Shown: in pieces, positions 1-8,704 of the stretch
Numbering within the stretch: the stretch's first letter is position 1
How the letters are laid out: every line of letters begins with the position of its first letter
Source: Alcaligenaceae bacterium
GTDB taxonomy: Bacteria; Pseudomonadota; Gammaproteobacteria; Burkholderiales; Burkholderiaceae_B
Direction of reading: 5' to 3'
Length of the DNA: 49,385 nucleotides
Assembly: GCA_947484295.1 (NCBI GenBank)
Contig: CANKOW010000003.1
Location: forward strand, 1 to 49,385
Program-made: the position numbers and the translations under genes
Notes under the pieces: model-generated
The model's input: only the letters and a program-made list of their open reading frames with translations
Told to the model about the DNA's origin: nothing
Database searches by the model: none

Positions 1-688
1 CCAACGCCACCAAGCGTTCGTAGCCTTCGATCGCCTGGCCCAAGTGATAGACCAGATGAAAGCAACGCTTTTGCTCAAAATGCTCGTAGTAATGACTGGC
101 GTCTGAGGCAAGCACTACCCAACCCCTAGCAGTATGGACTCGCACCACTTGCATGCCGGCAGTATGCCCACCAATTTTATGCACACTGATCCCCGGTGCA
201 ATCGTCGCATCCCCTTGGTGAAAAATCACGCGATCTTTGTAAACCAGTCGAATCATGCCAGCAACGTGATCCACTTCAAACGCACGACTGAAACGCTCGC
301 AGCACATGAGGCGACCCGTCGCAAACGCCATTTCATCGTCTTGCAGGTGAAACTTGGCAATCGGAAACTCATCAAACGTACCCACATGATCGTTATGCAA
401 ATGCGTGATCACGATTTCGGAAATGTCTTTGGTGTCAATGCCGAGCAGCTTCAAAGCATCGGCCGGTCGGCGCAGCAATGTCCGGTGGCGCTTATCCGCC
501 ATGTCCTGATTGAACCCCGTATCGACTAGAACCAAGCGTTGCCCATCTCGTATCACCCAAAGGTAATAATCCATCGGCATTGGCACATCGTGGGGGTCAC
601 CCCCCATGAAATGATCAGGCCTGCGACCCTCTCGGGTTGCGTACTTTAAAGCAATCACCTCATAACAAGGTAAGTTCGCTTGATTCAT
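1..688 (-). CDS. MBL-fold hydrolase, N-acyl homoserine lactonase-like family (3' end off the window)
   Basis: The frame reads from an ATG at 688 and stays open to the left edge, so the C-terminus is missing. The metal-binding HxHxDH motif is visible as THLHNDHVG near residue 95. It is preceded by a VDTGFN strand and a GGDPHDVPMPMDY block typical of the AHL-lactonase-like branch of the metallo-beta-lactamase superfamily. These enzymes hydrolyse lactones or related esters with two metal ions, but the substrate cannot be read from sequence. It is a close paralogue of the gene at 5726-6550, sharing the GGDPHD, PMPMDY, LHxDHVGTFD, FHLQDDEMA and VVLASD..HYYEHFE blocks. It follows the MmgE/PrpD genes on the same strand and is probably part of the same catabolic block. 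Confidence 0.85.
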   Translation of the reverse strand, partial: MNQANLPCYEVIALKYATREGRRPDHFMGGDPHDVPMPMDYYLWVIRDGQRLVLVDTGFNQDMADKRHRTLLRRPADALKLLGIDTKDISEIVITHLHNDHVGTFDEFPIAKFHLQDDEMAFATGRLMCCERFSRAFEVDHVAGMIRLVYKDRVIFHQGDATIAPGISVHKIGGHTAGMQVVRVHTARGWVVLASDASHYYEHFEQKRCFHLVYHLGQAIEGYERLVAL

Positions 689-724
689 TATTGCGACCCA
701 ATCATCAATTCAGCCTCTCAAACA

Positions 725-2095
725 TCAGACACCAACCTTAGAGGTGAGCTTCATCAGTTCACCAACATTTTGGCAGCTTTCGATTGAAGCCACCGCGGCT
801 GCGATTTCGCCGGCACGCTTGGCACCCAAGAGGGGAATCACCAGGCTGTCAAACTTGCCGCGTAGCTCATCATCACTCATTGAATTTTGAATAGAGCCTT
901 TTGGATAATCAATTTGCGAGACAAATTTAGAACCATCTTCCATCACCATGGTCATCAAACATGACACGCCGCGCGGCAGCGAATCATCCACCGTAATATT
1001 GACCAGATCAGTCAAACGGATCAATTCAGCTTCGCCCAAGCGTGCATCGTTATATTGAGCAAACAACGCCTGGCCATCCAGCAAAGCAACAGCCACTGAG
1101 TAAGGCAAACTGACTTGCGCTTCGTGATAAGTCTGAGGACGCTTGTTTTGATGATACAGCGCCCAATCCGAATGGCGCGCCATTTCAATCGCCTTGATAC
1201 GTTTTAAATCGGGCGCGTGCTTGCGGCGAATTTCAAGTGCGCAGTCAATCGCGTTATGAATCGGACGTGCACATGAGTAAGGCTTAAATTCAATATCGAG
1301 CTGATAGGGCTGTGCAAAATCTTTGACCAACTGTGAAGGATCGCTTTTGTCTGTGAAAGCGGCTAAAAAGCCGCGCTCGCCTTCAAAAATCGTTGCTGCG
1401 CCGGTAAAGCCCAGACCCGCCATGGTGGCAGCCGTCACGCCATTACGCGCCGCGGGGCCCGGATTAAAGCGCTTTTGCATTGAGGGGCCGTACATCTCCA
1501 TCAATCCAGACGCTGACGCGCCCGCCATCCCGAGAGCCGAGACCATTTGCTCTGCCGACAAGCCCTGTAATTTTGCAGCCGCAATCGTTGCACCGAAGAC
1601 CCCGGTGGTTGGCGTTGTGTGAAAGCCGCGGTTACGCAGCGAAGAGTTTGCAGCTTTACTCAAACGTTCCATCATTTCGCAACCCGCCGCCAGTGCGGTT
1701 AATAGGTCTTTACCGCTCGCCCCCAACTGCTCGGCCGTGGCCAACGCAGAGGAATAGACAGGCGGGCTAAAGTGAAACAGAGCCAGCACATCAATGTCAT
1801 CAAGCTCAATGCTATGCGAAGAAATTGCATTGGCAAAGGCCGCTTGCATGGCGGGGACGCGAGCGTCACCACCAATCAGTGTTGACTCGGCGTGCCCGCC
1901 AGTGATAGCAGCAAACTTACGGGCAACCTGACCACTTTCACTCTGGCTACCAGAGATGGCTACACCCAAATAATCAAGCAATAAACGCTTGACTGATTTT
2001 TTGGTCGCCTCGGTCAAATACCCATATTCAAATTTTTTGAAATGTGCGGCGAGTTGATCGGCCAAGGTATTCGAAGACGCTGAAGTGTGTTTCAT
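725..2095 (-). CDS. MmgE/PrpD family protein
   Basis: This is a 456-residue protein of the MmgE/PrpD family, which includes 2-methylcitrate dehydratase, cis-aconitate decarboxylase and iminodisuccinate epimerase. Family hallmarks are visible: LLLDYLGVAISG near the N-terminus, the HSIELDDID segment near residue 95, the GFHTTPTTGVFGA stretch and the KRFNPGPAARNGVTAA segment. The length matches the family norm of about 450. The protein is cytoplasmic with no signal peptide. The neighbours are a second MmgE/PrpD gene, two Bug receptors and MBL hydrolases, suggesting a role in dehydrating or isomerising a tricarboxylate-like intermediate. The actual substrate is unknown. A short tandem repeat of about 7 bp lies just upstream of the start. 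Confidence 0.88.
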   Translation of the reverse strand: MKHTSASSNTLADQLAAHFKKFEYGYLTEATKKSVKRLLLDYLGVAISGSQSESGQVARKFAAITGGHAESTLIGGDARVPAMQAAFANAISSHSIELDDIDVLALFHFSPPVYSSALATAEQLGASGKDLLTALAAGCEMMERLSKAANSSLRNRGFHTTPTTGVFGATIAAAKLQGLSAEQMVSALGMAGASASGLMEMYGPSMQKRFNPGPAARNGVTAATMAGLGFTGAATIFEGERGFLAAFTDKSDPSQLVKDFAQPYQLDIEFKPYSCARPIHNAIDCALEIRRKHAPDLKRIKAIEMARHSDWALYHQNKRPQTYHEAQVSLPYSVAVALLDGQALFAQYNDARLGEAELIRLTDLVNITVDDSLPRGVSCLMTMVMEDGSKFVSQIDYPKGSIQNSMSDDELRGKFDSLVIPLLGAKRAGEIAAAVASIESCQNVGELMKLTSKVGV

Positions 2096-2121
2096 TTTAT
2101 TTCAGGACAAGCCTGCTCAAA

Positions 2122-2150
2122 GATTAAAAGTTAAAAGCTAAAAGGTAAAA
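2122..2150. repeat. Short tandem repeat, about 7-bp TTAAAAG-like units
   Basis: Four imperfect copies of a heptamer (TTAAAAG, CTAAAAG, GTAAAAA and similar) fill the spacer between the two MmgE/PrpD genes. They lie about 27 bp upstream of the start codon of the 725-2095 gene. Confidence 0.6.
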
Positions 2151-2151
2151 A

Positions 2152-3555
2152 TCAAGCGTTGCGCGTGGCGGCCAACAGATTAAACAGCTCAGAGGTGTCG
2201 TCCAGGCGATCTAATTGCGCAATCAATGCAATCGTGCGGTCGATATTCTTTGCACTTAAGCAAGATTCAACAACGTTGCGAAACTTGTAGACCACATCCT
2301 CGTGCGACAAGGGGTTTTCAGGGCTGCCACGTCGATTCAGAATTTCATGCTTGAACGTGCGGCCATCACGCGTTGTGACCTTCACGCGCGCCGCATGCCG
2401 GTAAGCTGCTCCCATGGCTTCGATGTCTCGATCAATACTGGCCTCGATACGAGTAATGAAATCCATAATATTCGGATCGGCCAAACGATCTTCAGCGTAT
2501 TGAGCTACAAACGCCTTGCCATCAAAGCCGATCACAGCAATGCCGTAAAACAAATTCATTTGTGCAGCGGTCACGCCTTGGGCTTTGTATTCCCAAGCGC
2601 AGTGTGTGTAGGTCATTGGACTCATCCCAATTTCAACTTTGCTCAAGTCGTCGGGCGTTAACTGATGCGTATTGAGCAAATAGGCAAAAGCATCCAACGC
2701 CGAGTGGATGCTCGTCACACAGGCGTGCGGCTTGTAACCCACCTTGCCAGTTTCCCAGACCACCCCAAGATCTTCGGTCAGGCGACTTGCATTGGGCTTG
2801 TCAGAATATGAACTGAGGTAACCACCGTAGCCCGCCTCGAGTACGTCACTAATTCCGGTGAAATCGCGCTGTGCCAGATAAGCAGAATAGACACCACTTT
2901 GTGCCGCACGACCAGAATGAAAGCGCTTCACCATGGCGCCCTCTTGGGCCGCCATCAACCCACCGGCTTGTGAACCGACAATACCAAGCGCGTGTTGCAT
3001 GCGGGGGGCATTAAGTTTAAGCATCTTGGCTGCAGAGGCTGCAGCGACAAACGCCCCCGAGGTACCTTGCGGATGAAAGCCTCGGAAGAACAGCCCCATG
3101 GTCGCTGCATTACCAACGCGCGTCCCAATCTCATAGCCCGTTGTCATCGCAGTCAAGAGTGTTTTGCCACTCGCACCACCCGCCTGCTCGGCCAACGCCA
3201 CCACAACAGGCGTTGCAATCGAACCAGCGTGAACAATTGATTCTTTATGAATGTCATCAAGCTCAAACGCGTGACCCGCCGTCGCGTTCACCAACACGGC
3301 ACCAGCAACCGAGGTTTTTTTACCCACACCAAAAATCGAGGCCACTGGGCGAGCATCCTCGGCTTCGATCATGGCTTGAACGCGTTGAGTCCAGGGCAAG
3401 GTTGCACCAAACAAGCAACAGCCAACACTATCTAAAAAACTGGTCTTCATGCGGTCAATCACTTCTGCAGGGATCACTGCATAGTCAATATTCGCAGCAA
3501 ACTCAGCGAGTTTTTGTGTCGCGCCGGGCAATAAAGATTGAGGGTGGCTATCCAT
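2152..3555 (-). CDS. MmgE/PrpD family protein
   Basis: This 467-residue protein is a second MmgE/PrpD paralogue, lying immediately upstream of the 725-2095 gene in the same orientation. Family segments include FLDSVGCCLFGA, the HAFELDDIHKESIVHAG block near residue 115, GFHPQGTSGAFVAAA and KRFHSGRAAQSGVYSA. No signal peptide or membrane segment is present, so it is cytoplasmic. The two copies are well diverged, so they may act on successive or different substrates rather than being a recent duplication. The start is weakly supported by a GAG-like ribosome site in ACGAGACT. The substrate cannot be assigned from sequence. Confidence 0.88.
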   Translation of the reverse strand: MDSHPQSLLPGATQKLAEFAANIDYAVIPAEVIDRMKTSFLDSVGCCLFGATLPWTQRVQAMIEAEDARPVASIFGVGKKTSVAGAVLVNATAGHAFELDDIHKESIVHAGSIATPVVVALAEQAGGASGKTLLTAMTTGYEIGTRVGNAATMGLFFRGFHPQGTSGAFVAAASAAKMLKLNAPRMQHALGIVGSQAGGLMAAQEGAMVKRFHSGRAAQSGVYSAYLAQRDFTGISDVLEAGYGGYLSSYSDKPNASRLTEDLGVVWETGKVGYKPHACVTSIHSALDAFAYLLNTHQLTPDDLSKVEIGMSPMTYTHCAWEYKAQGVTAAQMNLFYGIAVIGFDGKAFVAQYAEDRLADPNIMDFITRIEASIDRDIEAMGAAYRHAARVKVTTRDGRTFKHEILNRRGSPENPLSHEDVVYKFRNVVESCLSAKNIDRTIALIAQLDRLDDTSELFNLLAATRNA

Positions 3556-3606
3556 AGTCTCGTTTTGAATCGTTAAAAAATGAAAATGAAAAAATTTCAG
3601 TAAACC

Positions 3607-4572
3607 TTACTCTGTCTTAAGCCCGGCTTGCTTTACAATGGCACTCCATTTGGTCACCTCACCTGCAACCAGCGCCCCCCAGGCCTCAGGCGTGTTGGGG
3701 CCACTCACAGGATCAAAGCCAACGTCAACCATCTGCTTCATAAAAATAGGATCTTTGACAATTGCAGCGATCTCGCGATTCAAGCGACCAATAATGGGTT
3801 TGGGTGTTGCAGCTGGCGCATACACGCCACTCCATTGCAAGGTTTGAAAACCGGTCACGCCCGATTCGGCAATTGTTGGGAACTCAGGCAAAGAGTTTGA
3901 GCGACGATCATCACCAATACCCAATACTCGCAACGACCCAGCTCGTACGTGAGGCAGAGGTGCTGCCGCACCGCTCATCGACAACTCAACCTGACCGCCC
4001 AATAAGTCGTTAAGCATCGGACCAGAGCCGCGATACGGCACATGGACAATATCTGTTTTAGTCAGTATTTTGAAAAGCTCCATGGGCAGTGCGTTGGCAT
4101 TTGAACTCGCGCCGTAAGAGAGTTTTCCTGGATGCGCATGCGCATAGTCAATGAGTTGCTGTACAGACTGGATCGGCACCTTGGCGTTGACAAGCAACAA
4201 CACTTGCTGGTTAGCCGTTTGCGCAATGGGTGCCAAATCGCGCGCAGAGTTATACGCCATTTTTTTACCAAAGGCGACGTTGTAGGCTTGGCTTGTACCA
4301 TCGATCAGCAAGGTGTAGCCGTCGGGCGGTGCCTTGGCGACAATGTCGGTGCCGATGCTACCGTCAGACCCTGGGCGGTTTTCGACGACGACCGCCACCC
4401 CCAAAACCTCAGACAGTCGACGGCCGAGCATGCGTCCTAAAATATCAGTGCCGCCACCCGGCGTGTAAGGCACCACCAATTTGATGGGTTTCACCGGCCA
4501 CGCAGCCTCTTGGGCTTGCCCTGGCAGACAGGCCAAGCAGGCCACTAGGGCCATGAATATTTTGAGACTCAT
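3607..4572 (-). CDS. Bug/TctC family tripartite tricarboxylate transporter receptor
   Basis: This 321-residue periplasmic solute receptor has a clear signal peptide (hydrophobic stretch ending PGQAQ-EAAWP around residue 21). The mature part starts with WPVKPIKLVVPYTPGGGTD, the classical Bug fold start with the carboxylate-binding loop. The conserved VVENRPGSDGSIGTD and PPDGYTLL motifs follow. Such receptors bind small carboxylates, amides or aromatics, and many act without a linked TctAB membrane part; none is visible here. An AGGAG lies upstream of the ATG with a long spacer. The gene sits between an MmgE/PrpD gene and a second Bug gene, consistent with uptake of the substrate of this catabolic block. 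Confidence 0.9.
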   Translation of the reverse strand: MSLKIFMALVACLACLPGQAQEAAWPVKPIKLVVPYTPGGGTDILGRMLGRRLSEVLGVAVVVENRPGSDGSIGTDIVAKAPPDGYTLLIDGTSQAYNVAFGKKMAYNSARDLAPIAQTANQQVLLLVNAKVPIQSVQQLIDYAHAHPGKLSYGASSNANALPMELFKILTKTDIVHVPYRGSGPMLNDLLGGQVELSMSGAAAPLPHVRAGSLRVLGIGDDRRSNSLPEFPTIAESGVTGFQTLQWSGVYAPAATPKPIIGRLNREIAAIVKDPIFMKQMVDVGFDPVSGPNTPEAWGALVAGEVTKWSAIVKQAGLKTE

Positions 4573-4618
4573 ACGTTGTTTAATCTCCTAATGAGGTAAG
4601 ACACATCTATACACTTGC

Positions 4619-5584
4619 TTACTCAATCACCGTACCAGACGCCTTAATCAGGGCCGCCCATTTTTTGTATTCTGCTTCTAGAAACGCTTTGGCTTTGACT
4701 GAATCACCATTAATGATGTTCACCCCTGCGGCCTGAACTTTGTCACGTAAATCAGGCATTTGCAATACGTTTGCAAGTTGTGTTTGCATAAAAGACACCA
4801 CATTCGCTGGCAGATTTGCAGGGCCTAGCACCATGTACCAGGTGGTTGAGGCGTAACCTTTGACGCCGGCTTCTTCAATGGTGGGCATATCCTTCGCGAT
4901 CGTCGAGCGTGTGACGCCGGTCTGACCCAAGGCAACCACGCGGCCATCGCGCACGTAAGGCATGCTCTCAGAAATCGGCAACATCGTCACATCAACTTCT
5001 CCCGACATCACATCTATCAAGGCTGGACCGCCGCCACGATAAGGAATATGCAAATATTGCATGCCGGTCATATGACGTAATACATCCATCGCTAAGTGTG
5101 ATGAACTGCCGTTGCCAGAACTTGCAAAACGAATCGCGTCTGGCTTTGTCTTACCCATCGCAACCAAGTCATTAATCGACTTGATCGGCAGCTTGGCATT
5201 TGCCAACAACACTAAAGGCGCTTCGCCAATCAAGGCAATCGGCGTGAAATCTTCAATCTTGAAATTCACTTTTTTATACAAGCTTGGGTTAATCGCAATA
5301 CCTGGCGTACTAAAGAGCAGCGTGTAACCATCTGGCTTGGCCGAAGCCGTGGCGGCAAAAGCGATATTGCCGCCTGCTCCTGTGCGATTTTCAACGACGA
5401 ACTGTTTGCCCGTAACATCACTGAGCTTTTGCATGACCAAGCGGCCAACGATATCAGCACTGCCGCCAGCTGGAAAGCCAACGAACACCTGCACCGAGCG
5501 CGCGGGATAGTCTTGAGCAGACACGGGAGCCAACAAACTAAAACAAAATAGCGTCGCAACCGACAGAAAAGTAAAACGTTTCAT
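4619..5584 (-). CDS. Bug/TctC family tripartite tricarboxylate transporter receptor
   Basis: This 321-residue Bug-type periplasmic receptor has a signal peptide running from MKRFTF to about VSAQ at residue 24. The mature protein begins YPARSVQVFVGFPAGGSADIV, followed by VVENRTGAGGNIA and KPDGYTLLFSTPG. It shows the usual ligand loops (GSSSHLAMD, IPYRGGGPALIDV). A GAGG ribosome site lies 6 bases before the ATG. It is adjacent to but clearly different from the 3607-4572 receptor, so this locus encodes two receptors of the same class. The upstream spacer contains an array of octamer tandem repeats that may affect its expression. The ligand is unknown. Confidence 0.9.
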   Translation of the reverse strand: MKRFTFLSVATLFCFSLLAPVSAQDYPARSVQVFVGFPAGGSADIVGRLVMQKLSDVTGKQFVVENRTGAGGNIAFAATASAKPDGYTLLFSTPGIAINPSLYKKVNFKIEDFTPIALIGEAPLVLLANAKLPIKSINDLVAMGKTKPDAIRFASSGNGSSSHLAMDVLRHMTGMQYLHIPYRGGGPALIDVMSGEVDVTMLPISESMPYVRDGRVVALGQTGVTRSTIAKDMPTIEEAGVKGYASTTWYMVLGPANLPANVVSFMQTQLANVLQMPDLRDKVQAAGVNIINGDSVKAKAFLEAEYKKWAALIKASGTVIE

Positions 5585-5647
5585 GACACGCCTCTTTGAT
5601 AGTTAAAGTTTCAATCGTTGTAGTTTCGAAAGGTAAAGTTTCAATCG

Positions 5648-5718
5648 TTGAATATTTGAATATTTGAATATTTGAATATTTGAATCGTTGAATCGTTGAA
5701 TCGTTGAATCGTTGAATC
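5648..5718. repeat. Octamer tandem array: TTGAATAT x4 then TTGAATCG x5
   Basis: Nine consecutive octamers: four copies of TTGAATAT followed by five of TTGAATCG (the last lacks its final base). The array fills the spacer between the MBL hydrolase stop and the Bug receptor start, about 64 bp upstream of the latter. Just beyond it, a 17-bp segment (TAAAGTTTCAATCGTTG) occurs twice at a 30-bp period, at 5604 and 5634. Confidence 0.95.
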
Positions 5719-5725
5719 TAATCAC

Positions 5726-6550
5726 CTAATACGTCGGGTCTGCATCCAATTGCACAGCAATCCCCTCAAGCGCCTTCGAGACTGCGGGATAACGCTTCAT
5801 CACTAACGGGTCATGCCCTGGAACGATGTGTTGCAGCGAGCTCGCTAACTTTCCAAGCTTGCCATACCCCTCAACGGCTTCAGCCACGTTAAACATCGTG
5901 GTAAAGACACGTTTCTTTTCGAAATGTTCGTAATAGTGGCTTGTATCAGACGCCAACACAACCCAGCCACGGCGCGTCCAGACACGTACACATTGCACGC
6001 CGTGCGTGTGACCGCCGATCCGATGAATCGAGACTCCAGGTGCCAACTCAGCTTCGCCTGCATAAAAGCTCACACGGTCTTTGTAAACCATGCGCACCAT
6101 ACCAACCACTTCATCCACCTCGTAGCCATGGTTGAATTGCTTGTGCCGCATATGGCGACCTGTCGCATAGGCCATCTCATCATCTTGCAAGTGAAATTGC
6201 GCAATAGGAAAGCTATCGAACGTCCCAACATGGTCGTAATGTAAATGAGTGATGATTACATCTTTCACTTGATTGACATCTACGCCAATTGCGGTGAGCC
6301 CCTCTGCCGGCGTACGCAGCAATGTGCGCCCGCGCTTGGCGGCCACTTCTGCACCAAAGCCCGTATCCACAACAAACGTATGCTGCGCGTTACGCACTAC
6401 CCAAACAAAATAATCCATTGGCATCGGACCATCGTGAGGGTCTCCGCCGATGAAATGGTTTTTACGTTGCGCGTCGCGCGTGGCATAGCGCACGGCAAAC
6501 ACTTCGTAGGTCGGCAAGCCGCTCGGGCTAATCGCCTGGCTGTTGGTCAT
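5726..6550 (-). CDS. MBL-fold hydrolase, N-acyl homoserine lactonase-like family
   Basis: This 274-residue metallo-beta-lactamase fold protein has the metal motif HLHYDHVG near residue 101, a later GGHTHGVQ histidine, the VLASDTSHYYEHFE aspartate and a C-terminal IVPGHDP histidine. All dinuclear metal ligands are therefore present. It is expected to be a cytoplasmic hydrolase of lactones or esters. Its start codon overlaps the stop of the upstream OYE/FAD gene by four bases (ATGA), with a GGAAG ribosome site, so the two are translationally coupled. It is a paralogue of the truncated gene at 1-688. Despite the family name, quorum quenching need not be its role; the catabolic neighbours favour a metabolic lactone or ester. 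Confidence 0.88.
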   Translation of the reverse strand: MTNSQAISPSGLPTYEVFAVRYATRDAQRKNHFIGGDPHDGPMPMDYFVWVVRNAQHTFVVDTGFGAEVAAKRGRTLLRTPAEGLTAIGVDVNQVKDVIITHLHYDHVGTFDSFPIAQFHLQDDEMAYATGRHMRHKQFNHGYEVDEVVGMVRMVYKDRVSFYAGEAELAPGVSIHRIGGHTHGVQCVRVWTRRGWVVLASDTSHYYEHFEKKRVFTTMFNVAEAVEGYGKLGKLASSLQHIVPGHDPLVMKRYPAVSKALEGIAVQLDADPTY

Positions 6551-8538
6551 ACTGTTCTTCCAAAAAAGGGTTGTTGATCAATACCGAGGGCCACCATCCA
6601 GCCATCGCGAATCGCAGACAAAAAATCACCAGGTGCGTGGCAGTCGCCAACGCGCGCATAGGGCACACCGGCTTGCTCAATGGCTGCAACGACATCGATA
6701 TTCGAGCGTGGTCCGTTGGCAAAAATCAGCACTTGTCCAATGGGCAGTTGCGTTGCGGCAGCCTGATCAATCTTGACCGTCAGGTGCCGAGCATTTAAAC
6801 CCTCGATTCGACATTTTGTAATGACTCGTACGCCCGCGGCTGCAATTCTTTCAAGCAATTCGAACTTATTGTTGCGCGCCATACCGTTTGCCGCAGTCGC
6901 TTGCATTTCTAGCACTTGAATATCGCAACCTTTCAGACGCAGCAAATCCGCCACCTCAACACCCACCATGCCGCCGCCAATGACCGTCACCGAAGTACCA
7001 GGCGCGATGCACTCGGGCGTCGTAAAAACGTCCCAGGCATGCATCACTGCGATGTCACTTGCAAGAGCCTGAGTGTCCATAGGTGGAGCTTTTGGCACAG
7101 AGCCCGTTGCCACCACGACAAAGTCAGGCTTAAACGCCTTGATCATTGCCGCATCTGCATCAACGCCACATTTGACCGGCACCTTCATCTCCAGCAACTG
7201 CGACCAGCGGTAATCCCACACCGGCTGAACCTCAGTCTTATCGGGTGCTGCGACGGCCAAATGAATTTGTCCGCCCACACGCTGTGCTTTTTCCCACACC
7301 TCAACTTCATGACCACGCCCACGTGCGACACGCGCAGCTTCAATGCCAGCGACTCCAGCTCCCAATACCAAGACGCGCTTGCGCGGTGTTTGGGGCGGTG
7401 CAAATAATTGCGGTTCGGCAAATTCAAGTGCTTCGAATTCTGTGCCGACCATTGGGTTCTGTACACACGACACATCTTTTTCAAGCGTTAAACGTTCAAA
7501 ACAGACATTGCAGGCAATGCATTCGCGTATCGGTGCCTTGACCTCACCAAAGGCTTTGAGTGCCCAATGCGGATCCGCATACAACGCGCGGCCCACCGAA
7601 ACAAAATCAGCACTGCCACTGGCTAGCACGGCTTCAGCGTCTGCCGGCGTCACAATACGACCCGCCACAAAAACCGGTACCTTAACGGCCTCTTTAATCG
7701 GCTTGGCGACAGGGGCCAAACAGCCGCGCACAAACGATGGTGGTTGAATACAAAACTTTGACAATTGCGGGCTTTCATTGCTGCCGCCAGACAGATCAAT
7801 CGCATCGGCTCCTGCCAGCTCAACGGCCTGAGCCAGAGCAATAATCTCGTCTTGCGTATAGCCACCCTCAACGAACTCGCTTGCGCTTAACCGTACGACC
7901 AAGCACAAATCAGGTAAGGCTTGTTTGACCCGATCAATCGTTTCAAGCAGCATACGCGTCCGATTTTGCAAGGTGCCACCATACTGATCGGTGCGCTGAT
8001 TGACCCGTTCAGTAAAGAACTGTTGAAACAAATAACCATTACCTGCATGGATTTCGACGCCGTCATAGCCTGCAAGCCAAAGACGACGCGCCGCTGCAAC
8101 AAATAAACCCTGCAACTCGTGAATCTCTGTGACGCGCAGCGCGCGCACTGCGTCACCGGTGTTGGGATTGATCCAGTCGCTGGGGCCAACCGGTTCCATG
8201 TTGAGCACAGCTCGACGCAGCAAGGCACCGCGATGGTTAATTTGACCAAACACATGGCTGCCGTGCTCTTTGATGCCCTGCACCAAGCGAGCCAGCCCTG
8301 GAATGAAGCGGTCGTGATAACAACACAGCGAATTGTGATGCGAACGGGCCGTCTCGGTCACGATCATGGCCTCGGTCATAATCATGGCCACCCCACCGCG
8401 CGCGCGCTCGGCGTAATACTCGCAGTCGCGCTGGGTCGACAGGCCGTCAGTTGTACTGTAGTTCGTTCCCATCGGCGCCATCACGATGCGGTTCTTTAAG
8501 CGCAGATTACCAATCTGGCCCGGTTGTTGCAACAACAT
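6547..8538 (-). CDS. OYE-family NADH:flavin oxidoreductase fused to FAD/NAD domain (2,4-dienoyl-CoA reductase type)
   Basis: This 663-residue two-part flavoenzyme has an N-terminal old-yellow-enzyme TIM barrel (about residues 1-330, with HAGNGYLFQQFFTERVN and the GGTLQNRTR phosphate loop). A cysteine cluster for an iron-sulfur centre follows (CIACNVC then C after 11 residues). The C-terminal half is a FAD/NAD module with two dinucleotide motifs, VLGAGVAGIEAA near residue 392 and VIGGGMVGVEVA near residue 520. Relatives reduce enoyl or dienoyl-CoA esters or related enones by passing electrons from NAD(P)H through FAD, the cluster and FMN. It is the first gene of the minus-strand block and is divergent from a LysR regulator, its probable controller. 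The substrate is unknown. Confidence 0.88.
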   Translation of the reverse strand: MLLQQPGQIGNLRLKNRIVMAPMGTNYSTTDGLSTQRDCEYYAERARGGVAMIMTEAMIVTETARSHHNSLCCYHDRFIPGLARLVQGIKEHGSHVFGQINHRGALLRRAVLNMEPVGPSDWINPNTGDAVRALRVTEIHELQGLFVAAARRLWLAGYDGVEIHAGNGYLFQQFFTERVNQRTDQYGGTLQNRTRMLLETIDRVKQALPDLCLVVRLSASEFVEGGYTQDEIIALAQAVELAGADAIDLSGGSNESPQLSKFCIQPPSFVRGCLAPVAKPIKEAVKVPVFVAGRIVTPADAEAVLASGSADFVSVGRALYADPHWALKAFGEVKAPIRECIACNVCFERLTLEKDVSCVQNPMVGTEFEALEFAEPQLFAPPQTPRKRVLVLGAGVAGIEAARVARGRGHEVEVWEKAQRVGGQIHLAVAAPDKTEVQPVWDYRWSQLLEMKVPVKCGVDADAAMIKAFKPDFVVVATGSVPKAPPMDTQALASDIAVMHAWDVFTTPECIAPGTSVTVIGGGMVGVEVADLLRLKGCDIQVLEMQATAANGMARNNKFELLERIAAAGVRVITKCRIEGLNARHLTVKIDQAAATQLPIGQVLIFANGPRSNIDVVAAIEQAGVPYARVGDCHAPGDFLSAIRDGWMVALGIDQQPFFGRTV

Positions 8539-8704
8539 AGGTCACCCTCTCGCCTCGCCAGAATTTGCTCGACGTTGTCTCTGCCACGAAAAAACGAGGC
8601 TTGTTATAGATCTTCAGCCAGTATGCTAACTACTGATTATTTATAGGTCAATCCGGTAAAATGAAAAACAATACTGAATTGCAGTCAACAATAGGGTTTC
8701 CACC

